The notes beneath the pieces were generated by a model. It was given only the letters and a program-made list of their open reading frames with translations, made no database searches and had not been told where the DNA came from. A stretch of DNA of 64,000 nucleotides, taken from Azolla pinnata (taxonomy: Eukaryota; Streptophyta; Polypodiopsida; Salviniales; Salviniaceae). How positions within the stretch are numbered: position 1 is the first letter of the stretch; the number at the start of each line of letters is the position of its first letter. The translations under genes were made by a program, and so were the position numbers. This document shows positions 14,130 through 25,260 of this stretch, one piece after another. The stretch is taken from assembly GCA_037176905.1 (NCBI GenBank), contig JBBBWG010005446.1:1-64000 (forward strand), read 5' to 3'.

Positions 14130-15141
14130 TCACACTTGCGGGCAAGGGAACGGGGAGGCGTGGGTGGTCATGCCGCCGTCGACGGTGATGGTGGCCCCCG
14201 TGATGTAGGATGCGGCGGGCATGCAGAGGAACACAGCAGCGCGAGCGATCTCGGGTGCGTCCGCAAAGCGGCGCATCGGGATGCGATCCTCGATTGATCG
14301 CTTTGCGCCGGCCGGCATCGGTTGCTGCATACATACGTATACAAAAAATACACGTATGTATACGAACGCAAGCGAAGAGAACTAAAGCGAAGAGAACTAA
14401 GTAAAAGAAAAAAAGCGAAGAGAACTAACTAAAACAGAGGTTGTTACCCCGCTACAGATAGCTGACTCAAAAACTACGAAGGGCGATGAAAGCCTGCAAG
14501 TACCCTGTTGAGGCCTGGAGTGTCGGTGAAGCCTGGGCTGACGACGTTGACGCGGATGTTGTCGGCCGCCCACTCAAACGCCAGATCCCTTGCCAGCTGG
14601 TTCATCGCCGCTGGCAGCAGCACCAGACACATGTCGACTTATTATCGTGTTCTTTCCGGACGCATTATCAGGAGCAACGATATTTTCTTTTGTTTGAACA
14701 GACGTTAATATATCTTTCTTTCGTACTACGCCTAGCTAGGTTCCAGTGTGATTCGATAAACGTTCGAGAGAGAGAGAGAGAACGTTTTCTCGCTCGCCTG
14801 TCGAATTTGTCAGGGAAACTGACCTTTGCTAATGCTGTAAGCGCTGCACTGGAAGCCCGCGGCGAGCGTCGCGACGACGGTGGAGGTGAACACGATCGAG
14901 CCCTTCCCGTTGGACTTCATCAGCGGGCGCGCGAGGCGGCTCAGGTGCAGCCCGGCCTCGACGTGGAGAGCCATCATCTCCGACAACGCCGCGACCGACA
15001 AGTCCGACGCTGGCATCTGGAGGCTGTCCCCCGCATTGCTCACCTGATGCGCCGACAGAAATCCGACAACGCACACTCTACATCATTCGATTCCCTTGCG
15101 ATGACAGAACGAAAGAATCGAATCGAAGCGATCCATGGGGC

Positions 15142-15190
<49 letters not shown>

Positions 15191-15907
15191 GGGTTTTCGG
15201 TTTCACACCAGGATGTCGAGCCTCGACGAGAAGCGGGCGGCGACCCGCCGCACGAGCTCCTCGCGCTCCTCGGCCACCGTCACGTCGCACACCGAGCCGT
15301 CGACGCTGCCCCGCTTCTCGCTCGCTGTCCACGTGGCGCCTTTGTATTCGTCGAGGCAGCTCTCCAAGTCAGCGGCGGTACGCGCGCAGATCCACACGTG
15401 CGCCCCGAGCCGCGCCAGCTCCTCGGCCGTCGCACGCCTTCACGAAACCTTGGTCTTTTTAGACATCGTAACGTGTTATCGAATCGATCGATCCATTCAT
15501 TCAGATCGAGTCGAGTCGAGCTATGTTCGTTGCACGAATCGAGCTATGTTCGTTGCACGAATCGAGCTATGTTCGTTGCACGAGTCAAGCTATGTTCGTT
15601 GCACGAATCAAGCTATGTTCGTTGCACGAATCGAGCTATGTTCGTTGCACGAATCAAGCTATGCTTGTCTTTGGGCATCACGACGACGGATCAGATCCGA
15701 ATTCATCGAAGCTATACCCGAATCTAAGCCAGATCTAGTTTTAGCTGAGGGCCTAAATTGCCCCGCCATCATCGACCGACGATCCCCGACACGAAACCAT
15801 GAAAAGATCCGAGACCACAAGCGTTTTTACCCGATCCCTTTGGTTGCCCCCGTCACTAGCGCTGTTTGGCCTTCCAGGCTCCATGGATCGCCGCTGCTCG
15901 ATGACAT
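14130..15907 (-). CDS. Tropinone-reductase-like short-chain dehydrogenase (SDR B)
   Basis: Five GT-AG exons in the order of translation: 15907-15831, 15437-15209, 15043-14824, 14610-14504, 14324-14130, giving 275 residues in phase. Exons 3 and 4 have the same lengths as in SDR A, and the first 11 residues are nearly identical. The cofactor loop is TGATKGIG. The NNAG motif reads SNAG, a Ser in place of the first Asn. The catalytic YSISK lies at 171-175. At the position of the second Ser of SDR A's NSS there is a Thr (TST), so only the first Ser could serve as catalytic Ser. Exon 2 codes three more residues than in SDR A. The gene is intact and probably a diverged-specificity paralog. Intron 1 carries a 23-bp minisatellite and intron 2 an (AT)n(AG)n tract. 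Confidence 0.9.
15140..15190. repeat. (AT)n(AG)n microsatellite in SDR B intron 2
   Basis: A run of alternating AT followed directly by alternating AG, within the 165-bp intron. It sits 18 bases from the exon 2 donor. Confidence 0.9.
15516..15668. repeat. 23-bp minisatellite in SDR B intron 1
   Basis: The unit cgagctatgttcgttgcacg + aat repeats six to seven times with only one or two variable positions (cga/caa, aat/agt), so the array is young. SDR A has no counterpart. Confidence 0.92.
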
Positions 15908-16500
15908 CTCCCCACCGGTCGTCGGGGCTCAATCCCCCCTCGAAACACCTTCTTTTAAAACTCGTAAAGCTTACGTTGGTGGAGATATCAAAGCCGGATA
16001 CGGTTTTGCACGTTCAATACCCTCGCACTCTCAATCGGGCAGATAAGAGGCCCCGTGCTGAGCTGTTCCCCTAAGTCAAACTGAAATCAAGTTTGGAACC
16101 GAACCGAATTCCGATAATTTAATATCGACGAGTTTAGTTTAGTTCGGTTCGGTTCGGTTCGGTTTGCGTTGAAGATCCCATCTTCAAGAACGCAACATCA
16201 ATCTATTTGGGGTGAGAAACTCAATGGATCGTTGACCTTCGTTCCTCTTGCATTATGTGTAGCATAAGCTCTTATTTCCACTTGAGAGATTGATGATGGA
16301 GTGGTAACTTTTCCTTTATCAAGCCAGACAAATAATATCGCAAAGGTGAATCGGATACTCCATTAGTGAAGAATTAGTAAGAACTAATGTTGATGGCTTT
16401 GTGAATAGTGCAGTTAGAACCAGAAGCATTAGGTTTGACACTTTTAGTTGTAGGGGAATAGTTTAGGAGGTGTTCAAACAATTTGGGCTTGCAATTAATG
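15908..16500 (-). promoter_or_regulatory. SDR B upstream region, inverted copy of the SDR A upstream region
   Basis: Aligns in blocks with the reverse complement of 1210-1664. It includes a GGTTC run at 16140-16163 that can pair with aaccgaaccgaa at about 16100 to form a short hairpin. No TATA element was identified with confidence. Confidence 0.5.
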
Positions 16501-19500
16501 ATATTATAGTCAATTATGGGGCGTGTATAATCTGAACCGAGCTTATTCTTTAGTCAAAATACTATGAAAGCGTTATTCGATAAGAGAATGGCACATTACC
16601 AAGATTATTAAAATTAGCGCTCACATTCAGAGGATAATTAATAACAAGGCACAACAAGGGCTAAAAATGAAACGTATTTCTTGAGAGAACGCATGGAAAA
16701 GAAGAAAAACGTAAATATAACGCTTACAGCTTCCTCGTATGACAACCAAATTTAGTCCTAAAAATTATAATTGATGGCTAAAAGAAGACAGCTTTCTAGT
16801 AGATCTTACATATCTAAATTGGGGGTCTTAAATCGAGATATGATCTAGATAATAATGTTGTATTAAAAATAACGAAAGGTTTTTAAAAAAAAACACACGT
16901 CCTTGTTGCTTGAATAAGGTCATAGCCTGGATCTCATTAGGTTTAATCATGTTCACCGTATTCATGATCTCTTAGTTTATATCTTTTCTTTTAATATTAT
17001 TCTTTTCTTTAATAATTTTAGCAAATAAAATTGAATAGAACCACTATTTGTGGGAGTTGTGGACAATTATGTAAAGAGGGAGACATGAAAGGTCATGCCA
17101 TTTTCACTTGTGTTATACGATGCAAAAGAAACGTTTTTAACCGTCTTATCGCAAACGTAATATAACAAACACACGAACCAAAACATGGGAATAACTCGTT
17201 AGAGCTCGAGCATGTAGCCTCTTAGGAAATGGTTAGTCTAGTAAGATTCCTAACTTTGAGGGGAGCCAACAAATATTCGAGGGAGCCAAGAAATATGGAA
17301 TGAAATTAACGCGGGACTTAGAATCACAATCACATTGCTTGTCAAGTTGCTCCAAAGCCAAGATGGTTTTACAACACAAGCTGAGAATAATGGTCCACTT
17401 ACATCCAAATAAGCTAAGGCTCCTGGGGCTCGTCTAGGTGGGCCACCTTTAATCATTTAACTTTTCTTTTTTGAAACTGATTAGGTCATTTTTGGGTGAA
17501 GAATAAAAGAGGGTAAAGTAAGGCAGATCAAATCCACAAAACACAATAAAATGAGAGACATGAAGAAGTAGTAGTAGAGGTGTACTGGGATCACCAGGTG
17601 GTGCATATTAAAAACCTCACTGTAAAGTAGCCTTAAAAAACGAGGAGTCACCAAATACATATGGGTTGAGCTCATACATATATTCAATGGTCCAGAGTGG
17701 AAGACTTCAAGGGAAACCTAGGATAAAGTAAGAATGATATGTCTAGTAAGATCGAAAAGTTAGCAAGCCGTAACGGTGACAAAAGGTAGTGTTATTGCTA
17801 GGAACTGGAATGTTGTTTCACCGAGAGGGCTATTCATTGCCGTAACGCATAAGCTAGCAGTTACAATACATGACAATATCGATAACTTAATCAATTGTCT
17901 GGGAGCTTAGGGACGATGATGTTTATCACGACGACAATTGTTGCATCATGAGCACATTCTGGAACCGATCGACGAATCAGGACTAAGCCGAACATGAATC
18001 CGCATTCGTCTGTATCAAGGATGAGATGCTGGAGGAAGGGGATCGGAGAGCAGTGGAGTGCAAGATAATGGGGAGTTGTGGATGGCGATCAAAACTCTCT
18101 ACCATTCTATTCTTATTCTGGTCTCGAAGCCATAATAAGGGGGGTGTCAAACCTCAAACTTTTTGCGTCGAGCAACTCAAATCCTCATCACCACACGATT
18201 CCATCGGAAGGAAGCTTCCATTATTATCCCATGAGTGCAACAAGCTTGCTTCCATTATCCCCATGGGTGCAACAAGCTTTCACAACAGCATCTGAATCAA
18301 CTACTTCAACTTGATGAATGCTTGATCACACTGATTGGACTAGCGAAACAAACACTCCCAACTATCAAGTTATCACCAATATAACTTTTATTTGTCTAAA
18401 GCTTATTCAAACCTTAGCTAGATCACAACTCTCTAAACTTTTATACAGAGTTTGAGCAGCCATCTATTCTAGATCTTTCAGAATACTGGTCTTGAGGCAT
18501 ACATGCCCTTATTAGTTAATCTCTATAAATACTTTCCAATTAAAAGAGTTACAACCATAGTGATATAAGAAACACATAATGCGGCTATTTGCCCTAGTTG
18601 GTAAACACTGTATTTAGGGAAACAGCCATCTTCACAAAGTGATTTTAGTATGAGATATAGCCAACAAGTTGTTATTCACACATAAGCCATCAAGGAATAC
18701 ATACAGTAATATTTAGTGTGCCCTCATAAAAAACTTGTCTCTAGAACAAGAGAAAACTGAATAACTAAACATGGTTTGTGATGATACTAAGTAAAATGTC
18801 AGCGATCGGGATACATTACTTGAGATGGCGTAGTATGCAAACAATTCCAGTAACTTGGAGTGCAATGATCGATAAGGCCACACCTTTCTGCATGTATCTA
18901 TCGCAAAACGTGCCTTATGTCCCACAGTCAATGAGCACATGAAATAAGGCACTTCTAACATTGGCGTTATCATTTTTGAGCTCTTCTTTCTCTTTTTTAT
19001 GTTAGTAGCATAAGTAGCAAGTGAATTGTGACACCTAAAGGAACAGTAAATCCACATATAATTTTCGCCCACGAGTCGAGGCAAAAGGCACACACCAAAT
19101 GGTCTATTACTTGACAGAAGTGTGACGCCATTGCAAGCAGAAGAAAGCTTGTGGAAATGCCAAGCGACGAATTCGATTTCCGAGGAAGATCGTATGCAAA
19201 ATAATTGGGGCAATCCCAACAAACATTGAGATCAGGGATCCTAAAGCTATGCTTTGGTGTTGTCATCGAAACATGACGATTATGCTGATTATTTACATTG
19301 ATTTCGGCATGGTAACTGCACAAAGATGGACCGACTTCTTCGATGAGAATCGGATCGTGGAGCATCGGAATTAGAGGTTTTATTGTTTCATTGGAGTATG
19401 CACAGCTTCAATGAGTACACAATCGTTTCACCACCAATTCATGATTGGTGCAATCGTCATTCTTCACAAACTCTTAAGCAATTGATCATCATCGTCGTCG

Positions 19501-20486
19501 TCATCGTCCTCGGTTACACCGAGATGTCATGATCTATTATACCTTGGTCATGACTCAGCTACAGATGAGCGTTTCAGGGTATTGACCGTGATTTGCAGAA
19601 TAAATTTGTACAAGAGAGCAGGGCAAGCTGTGGATTCTGAATAGTAGTTGAGAAAAAACTGAGGAAACTGTTCATGTATGGATCGGATTAATCCACAATT
19701 CATCAGATGGGGCTTATTATATTAATCTGAATCTTAGAAGCCATAAATGCTTCAAATCGCTGCAGAAGTCTGATTGAGAATCGAATCAGATTATCATTCA
19801 TATCAGGATGCTAGATATAGCCTGAATCTCACAGCTAGCCATTGACGGTGTTCGTTGGGCAGTTAAAAATATTGCTGCAAAGTCCAACGGCCCGGGAATC
19901 GATCGTTCATATAACGATGTGATAATTTAGTCGATGCAATCTGAATCTTAGAACTATCTATTGACGTTGGGCAATCAAAATGCTGCAAAGTCCGATCGGG
20001 GGAATCGAACAAGATCTGTCATTCATAAGATGCTGGTCGATGCAATTGAAGTCGGATCATCATTGCTGCGATGTTAGCTGCTTTAAATCGCATCTCTGCG
20101 CTTGAAAGAAAAGGCTAGGAGCATCTCATGCAATGACAGAGAAAAATCTATCAATACATACACAATCCGGAGGGGGGGGCACACCAGCACAACAATAAAT
20201 TTGCAGCTCTTCTTCTTCTTCTTCTTCATCATCTTCTGCTGATCGATCGATCGACCAAACGAGCCAAGAAAGAAAGAAAGATATATTAAAGACTTCTAAA
20301 GGCCAAAACTCGACCCCATGAGACAAAGAAAAAGATACAAAACAGTGGGATGTGTACCTAATCAAATGAATCGTCGAAGAGAGAGGTCGGTCGAGGACAC
20401 TGTATGCAAATCAATCAGGTACAGTAAAAGAAATCACGAGGGGGGGCGATACAGTGGAAATAGTTTGGGCCTACATTCATCAAAAT
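16501..20486. other. Gene-poor intergenic DNA
   Basis: No gene could be supported over 4 kb. Open frames at 18078-18314 (+) and 18713-19365 (-, overlapping) have no recognisable domain or splice context. A (TCT/TCG)n tract occurs at about 19489-19510, and TTC repeats near 20210-20235. Confidence 0.4.
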
Positions 20487-20546
20487 GAGGGTTTAGGGTT
20501 TAGTGTTTAGGGTTTAGGGTTTAGTGTTTAGGGTTTAGGGTCTGTG
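20487..20546 (+). repeat. Short interstitial telomere repeat (TTTAGGG type)
   Basis: About eight units of gggttta/gggttta(g/-)t between 20492 and 20543, reading TTTAGGG on the plus strand with TTTAGTG variants. Confidence 0.85.
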
Positions 20547-20901
20547 GATTTGATCCACACAGTCATCGAATTAGGGCTTTTCTTAGGGTTAGTCGCTCCC
20601 TGATCTGCAGATCGCGTGAGATGATACGGTACCCTGCTTATATTTGTTTTTAGGGCATCTTCCTTTTTTCTCCTTTTCTCCTTTTTCCTTTTTCCGTACG
20701 GACCCGTTCCGACCGTCGGATCGGCGCCATACCCGGCCGTACGACGAGCCTTCCTCCTCCTCCGTCTCCGTCGCCTTCCACACACATCTTTCTGTGGGGG
20801 AAGAAACGGGAAACAGGAGAGAAGCTTTGGATGCAGGAAAGAGGAGGAAATCCATGGAAGCTTCCGCTCCCCTTCCTCCGATTCATTTCAACAACAGGAG
20901 C

Positions 20902-21025
20902 TCAACGGCCGCCGCGTCGACGAACCGTCGGCGGGAAGCTCAACGGCCGGCCTGTGAAGACGTTCCATTCGCCGGCGATGGAGATGAGCTCCGATGGAAA
21001 CGCCGTTCCATTACCTTCTTCTTCT

Positions 21026-21092
<67 letters not shown>

Positions 21093-23605
21093 GCTCATGG
21101 ATTGTTGCAGGTAGATCGCCGTCGTCGGCCGTCCGATCATCAAGCGCTGCAGCTTCTTCCGAGCTCATGAGCCGTCGGCGGCTATATTGGCAGCAGCTTG
21201 CGCGCCGGCAAGGATCCGATCGCCATAGCTTCCTCAGATCGATCACACAGCTAGAGTCCACAGGCTTCACCGCTCTTCTAAGCACCGCCTTGTAGTCCCA
21301 CAGATCGTGGCCGCCTCGACGACAGGCCGCCGTGAAAGAAGAAGCAGAAGAGCAGCAATACTCGTCGCCGTCGGAGCTCGCCGCCGGCGCCGCCGTTCTT
21401 TCTCTTCTTCTTCGTCTGCTTCTGCTCCTTCTTTCTCCTCCTTCTCCGCCGGCGTCGTGGGGCGTCGCCTTCCTGTGATTATACGGCGCCTGATCCTGCT
21501 GCTCCGTTTTAGGGTTTGCTGCTGATGCTGCTGCTGCAGCTGCCGCCGGCGCCCTGTATGATCGTAAGCCGATCAGGCTCCCCAGCGTGGTGCTGTTGTC
21601 GAGGAAGAAGGAGGACCTCGGAGACTGCAAAACACAAAAGAAAACGTGAATGAATGCTCGATCGATCGCGGGCGAGAAAACCTAGACGGATACATCTTTC
21701 AGCTGTTCATGGATATTGTGGAGATTGAGGGATGATGAACTAGAGATTCGAACGTAAGGCCGTGAGGCGACTAATTATGGAGAAGAAATTCGCATGCGGC
21801 CGGCAAGTAAATGAGGACTTGCAGATCATCTTCCGGCGCCCAGAAAAGGAGGCGCCGCCCGCCTTCCCATTATGATGATGAATGAGGACGCGGGATCATG
21901 TCGTGCAAAATGTAGGCCGTCTCTTGCAGAAGCATCAGGCTTTTGCTCCTGCTCACTAATTATACTTCGACTACTTTCTTCGGTTCTTGATTGTATGATC
22001 CTATATTGGATCGGCCCACAATGAGGTGTACTATATTGTAGGTTGCTAATGAACATGGAGATTGTTCCACCATGAACGATCGAATATCGATGATTGTGTT
22101 GGAATCCATATTCCATCGATCCATCCATCGATCAATGGCAGATTTATGTGTAAATTTTGTGAATCATGCAGATTGATTGGAGAGCACGAATGATCCATCG
22201 ATCGCTTGGCCTCATCGACGATGGGCAATCGGAATTAATCCACCGACGTCGGATGGCAGATCGTGTATTTGCAAACACTGCTACAATATTATTGGCGATT
22301 GATCGATCGGCCCATCGACATTGTAACTGCAAATAATAGATGGGCGATAATATTCGATCAAGCGGCCAATCAGCCATGTATTTGCAAATAATATATTAGC
22401 AATCGTTCGATCGGTCGATCAATGTAAACGCAAAATATAATAGATCGGCGATTAATCAAGCAGGCTAGTGTCAATGTATTTCCAAATAATAGATCGACGA
22501 TTGATCATCGATCGGTCGATCGACATATTTGCAAATAATAGATCAGCAATTGATCGAGCGGCTGATCGATGTATTTGCGAATAGCAGATTGGCGATCGAT
22601 CGTCGATGTACGATTGCTCATATAAGGGGCATTGATGACCCACATCGCGAATCATTATATTCATGTCGCTTATGAAACAATTCAGCTGGATTCTAATCTT
22701 CAGTACACCACATTGAGACTATAATACAATTTTAATTCAGGGCACACACACATAATTGAACGCACATGCGCATGCACCCCTCATGCGCATCCACATGCCC
22801 ATGCTCATCCGAATCCGCATGCACATACACATACAAAATACCCATAGAATCCGCACTTGCAGCATGCACATGCACATCCGTGTATGCATGCATCGACCAA
22901 TGTATTTTGCTTGTGTTTGCATTGCACATCATACACACATGCAGTACATTCATATAATTCATGCATGCATGGTCCGTGTAATTCCTATAATTATTGCATA
23001 TGCACAATATACGCACCATATTGCACAAACAAATTAGCACATGCGAAGTTACATGGATGGATGGATGGGAATAATTTGATCTGCGCCATGCATGCATGAA
23101 TGTGTTGTGGCCCCGTATCATGTCTTCATGTATACAATACGCATGCAATCATGCATAATATGTGCATCTGTTGTGAAGGGTTTGATGAAATGTGCGTAGT
23201 AGTATAAGTGACATAGCAATCATCTGTGGCTTGATTTACCTGCGGCGAGCTGGAGAAATGGGAGGTGGTGAGGGGAGACGGCAAAGAAGAGGAGGAGGAA
23301 GAGGAGGAAGACGGAAGAGCGGAATTATGCAAGGGGTAATGGTGGATGAAGGAGGAGAAGAGGTCATGGTAGGAATGCAAGCTATGGCGAGCTGGAGAGG
23401 GCGCTGTTGCAGCTGCAGCCGGCAGCTGCTCCACTGCCTCCGCCGCCATAGCCGTTGCAGAGCTCATCGTCAGGAGCAGCTGGCGAAGGTGATGATGATG
23501 ATGATGATGATGCTCATGCTGATGATGCTGATGATGGCGCCCATAGCTGAAATCACCGCCGGGATCATCTGCAGAAACGCCCACTTGCAGCACCTCATTC
23601 TTCAT
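20902..23605 (-). CDS. Unrecognised His-rich / poly-Asp protein, two exons
   Basis: Proposed exons 23605-23240 and 21624-20902 join in phase 0 across a GT-AG intron of 1615 bp (donor CAG|GTAAAT, acceptor TTTGCAG), giving 362 residues. I do not recognise the family. Exon 1 starts MKNEVLQVG and holds a His-rich stretch (near residues 25-40), an Ala-rich stretch and a Ser run. Exon 2 begins SPRSSFFLDNSTTLGSLIG, then has Ala-, Arg- and Cys-containing parts and a run of about 18 Asp followed by Glu, and ends with a hydrophobic ELISIAGEWNVF segment and a basic tail. No signal peptide or membrane segment is evident. The composition suggests a nuclear or regulatory protein, but that is a guess. The poly-Asp run is coded by a GTC/GAC microsatellite and is likely length-variable. 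Low complexity makes some of the frame uncertain. Confidence 0.55.
22255..22610. repeat. GATC-rich tandem repeat, ~60-bp unit, in the intron of the unrecognised gene
   Basis: Six to seven degenerate units share the order tatttgcaaataatagatc, ggcgattgatcg, a gcggcc block and a gatc(ga)tcg-rich block. Confidence 0.75.
22740..23110. repeat. Alternating purine-pyrimidine (CATGCA-rich) tract
   Basis: Dense catgca/cacatg/catacaca words, still inside the intron. Such R-Y alternation can adopt left-handed DNA, and CATGCA is the core of plant RY elements, but here it looks like microsatellite drift. Confidence 0.7.
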
Positions 23606-24999
23606 CTTTTTGCCTCTTCACCAAACTTTCTAATATGAACATGATGATCGAACCAACAAGAAGAAATAACACAAGATTTCGTCTCGGTTTGATCTTTTGG
23701 GTTTCAAATTCTTCGGAATGCCCCTCGTCGTCGCGGCTGGTTTTCGAATATTCCCCCGACAATGCCCCCGTCGCAAAGACGGGCCTACAGTTACAGTTTA
23801 TCCTCGTCCGCGTCAAGCTTCTGTAAGCGCGCCGTTTTTTTGTTTTTTGTTTTTACCGCACAGGATCGACAGACAGAGAAGTCGGAGTTTTTCTACCATC
23901 TGCCTTTTATAGAGAAGTCGGAGTTTTTCTACCATTTGCCTTTTATAGAGAAGCTTGTGCTGCAAGATGGTAGCTAGCACCAGATTCACTCACTGCCTCG
24001 ATGCGATCGAATCAGATCTTCTGGCTCTTCCGATTTCTCGACGATTTTACACCCCCCGATATATGTATATATGAGCATCACAGTCGACAGTGGAGTGCAT
24101 GCACCTTTCCAAAGCGCAAAGTTCGATCCGAGGAAAAAAGAAAAGAAAGGGAACGAGATCAGTGTGTTCGAACGCCAGCAACAAGCAGGGAGCCCTGTAT
24201 TGGCTCGGGTACTACGAAACTGTGACTCGATACACATCGCTCGGCAACATGGATTGCTTCCAAATGTCTAGATCATGCCATCAACCTACCTTGAGCTGAT
24301 AGTCTAGCTAACCTCATCGAGGAGACACGAAAAGGAAAACGAACAGGGAACTGAGTACGGAAGCAGAAGCAGCACCAGACAGATCCGTTGATCTGACGAT
24401 GCTTGCTCGATCAGGCGCAAGCCGGTCGATACCGACACAGTTGTCCAAGAACCGCTGTTCGATAATAGCCCCTGTCTGTATGCTCATGGCACGTTTCGGA
24501 TGCCCGCTCGCTGTCAGCTCTTTGTCAGTACGAGAGCTCTTCCCTTTATTTTTGTCAGGCATATTGACGTAACCGCCAACTTTTGCAAGTTGTGAGATCC
24601 GGAAGTGTGCTCTTTTCGCTGGAAGATTTGTCTTTGGCTGTGTTTCGATTAGTATAATTTCATCGAATCAGATCAACAAGTTGCTGTTTATACTAGGAAA
24701 AAAGGAAGTAGACCGTTTTTGCGAAATATAGTGTGTGCTTGATCAGTTGCATTGTTTGCATTAGCCGATCTAAGCATGTTTTCAGTTGTTGGGCCAATCG
24801 ACGAGAATGTTTTTTTATCCGCAAATATAACTCTTCGTAGTTCAACAAGGCGCTCTGAAGTCTTCCGCTTTGAAACCTCCATCAAAACATTGCATTTGGA
24901 TTGTGGACATCTTGTCATGTTTCATGAACCAATAATTTGCAGCCGAAATTTCTCTGCGGTAACGAAGAAAGGCATATAATTTTCGCGACAACTCTTTTC
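23606..24999. other. Intergenic DNA upstream of the unrecognised gene
   Basis: A 36-bp unit starting agagaagtcggagtttttct is duplicated in tandem at 23875-23946. No further gene was recognised; an 82-codon frame at 24314-24562 (-) has no family signature. Confidence 0.45.
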
Positions 25000-25260
25000 A
25001 TTCAGCTTTCTTGCAGAAATGCAACTGTTTCACATCTTAAGATCCATGCTTTTTTATACTCAGGTTTCTTTCTAGTCAAGCGTTCTCACCCAATCTTTCG
25101 ATTGAGGGCTCTACTTGGTGACATGTTCTACATGTCTAGAGCAGAGCAGAGCCCCAGAAGCCGTCTATAAGTCTAGAATGTTATACAATTATAACAATTC
25201 ACTTCAAAAATGTTTGGTTCATCCTTTCGACATTATCGTTTTGCCCTAGATTGTTTGAAC
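25000..25260 (-). mobile_element. Ty1/copia integrase-region remnant (fossil, broken)
   Basis: The minus strand shows two short matches to the copia integrase C-terminal region: a QN-x-x-VERMNxTF signature and a following SPSxAL signature at the expected spacing. No LTRs or other parts were found. It is broken with several breaks and looks old. Confidence 0.5.

Noticed and set aside
15516-15668. CRISPR array, because of the regular 23-bp repeat
   Set aside because: There are no unique spacers. It is a head-to-tail minisatellite in a plant intron.
18026-18314. A last exon of a plant regulatory gene (Ser/His-rich frame)
   Set aside because: No conserved domain and no supporting upstream exon were found.
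18713-19365. Overlapping minus frames of 169 and 122 codons
   Set aside because: They conflict with each other, have no recognisable family and no splice logic.
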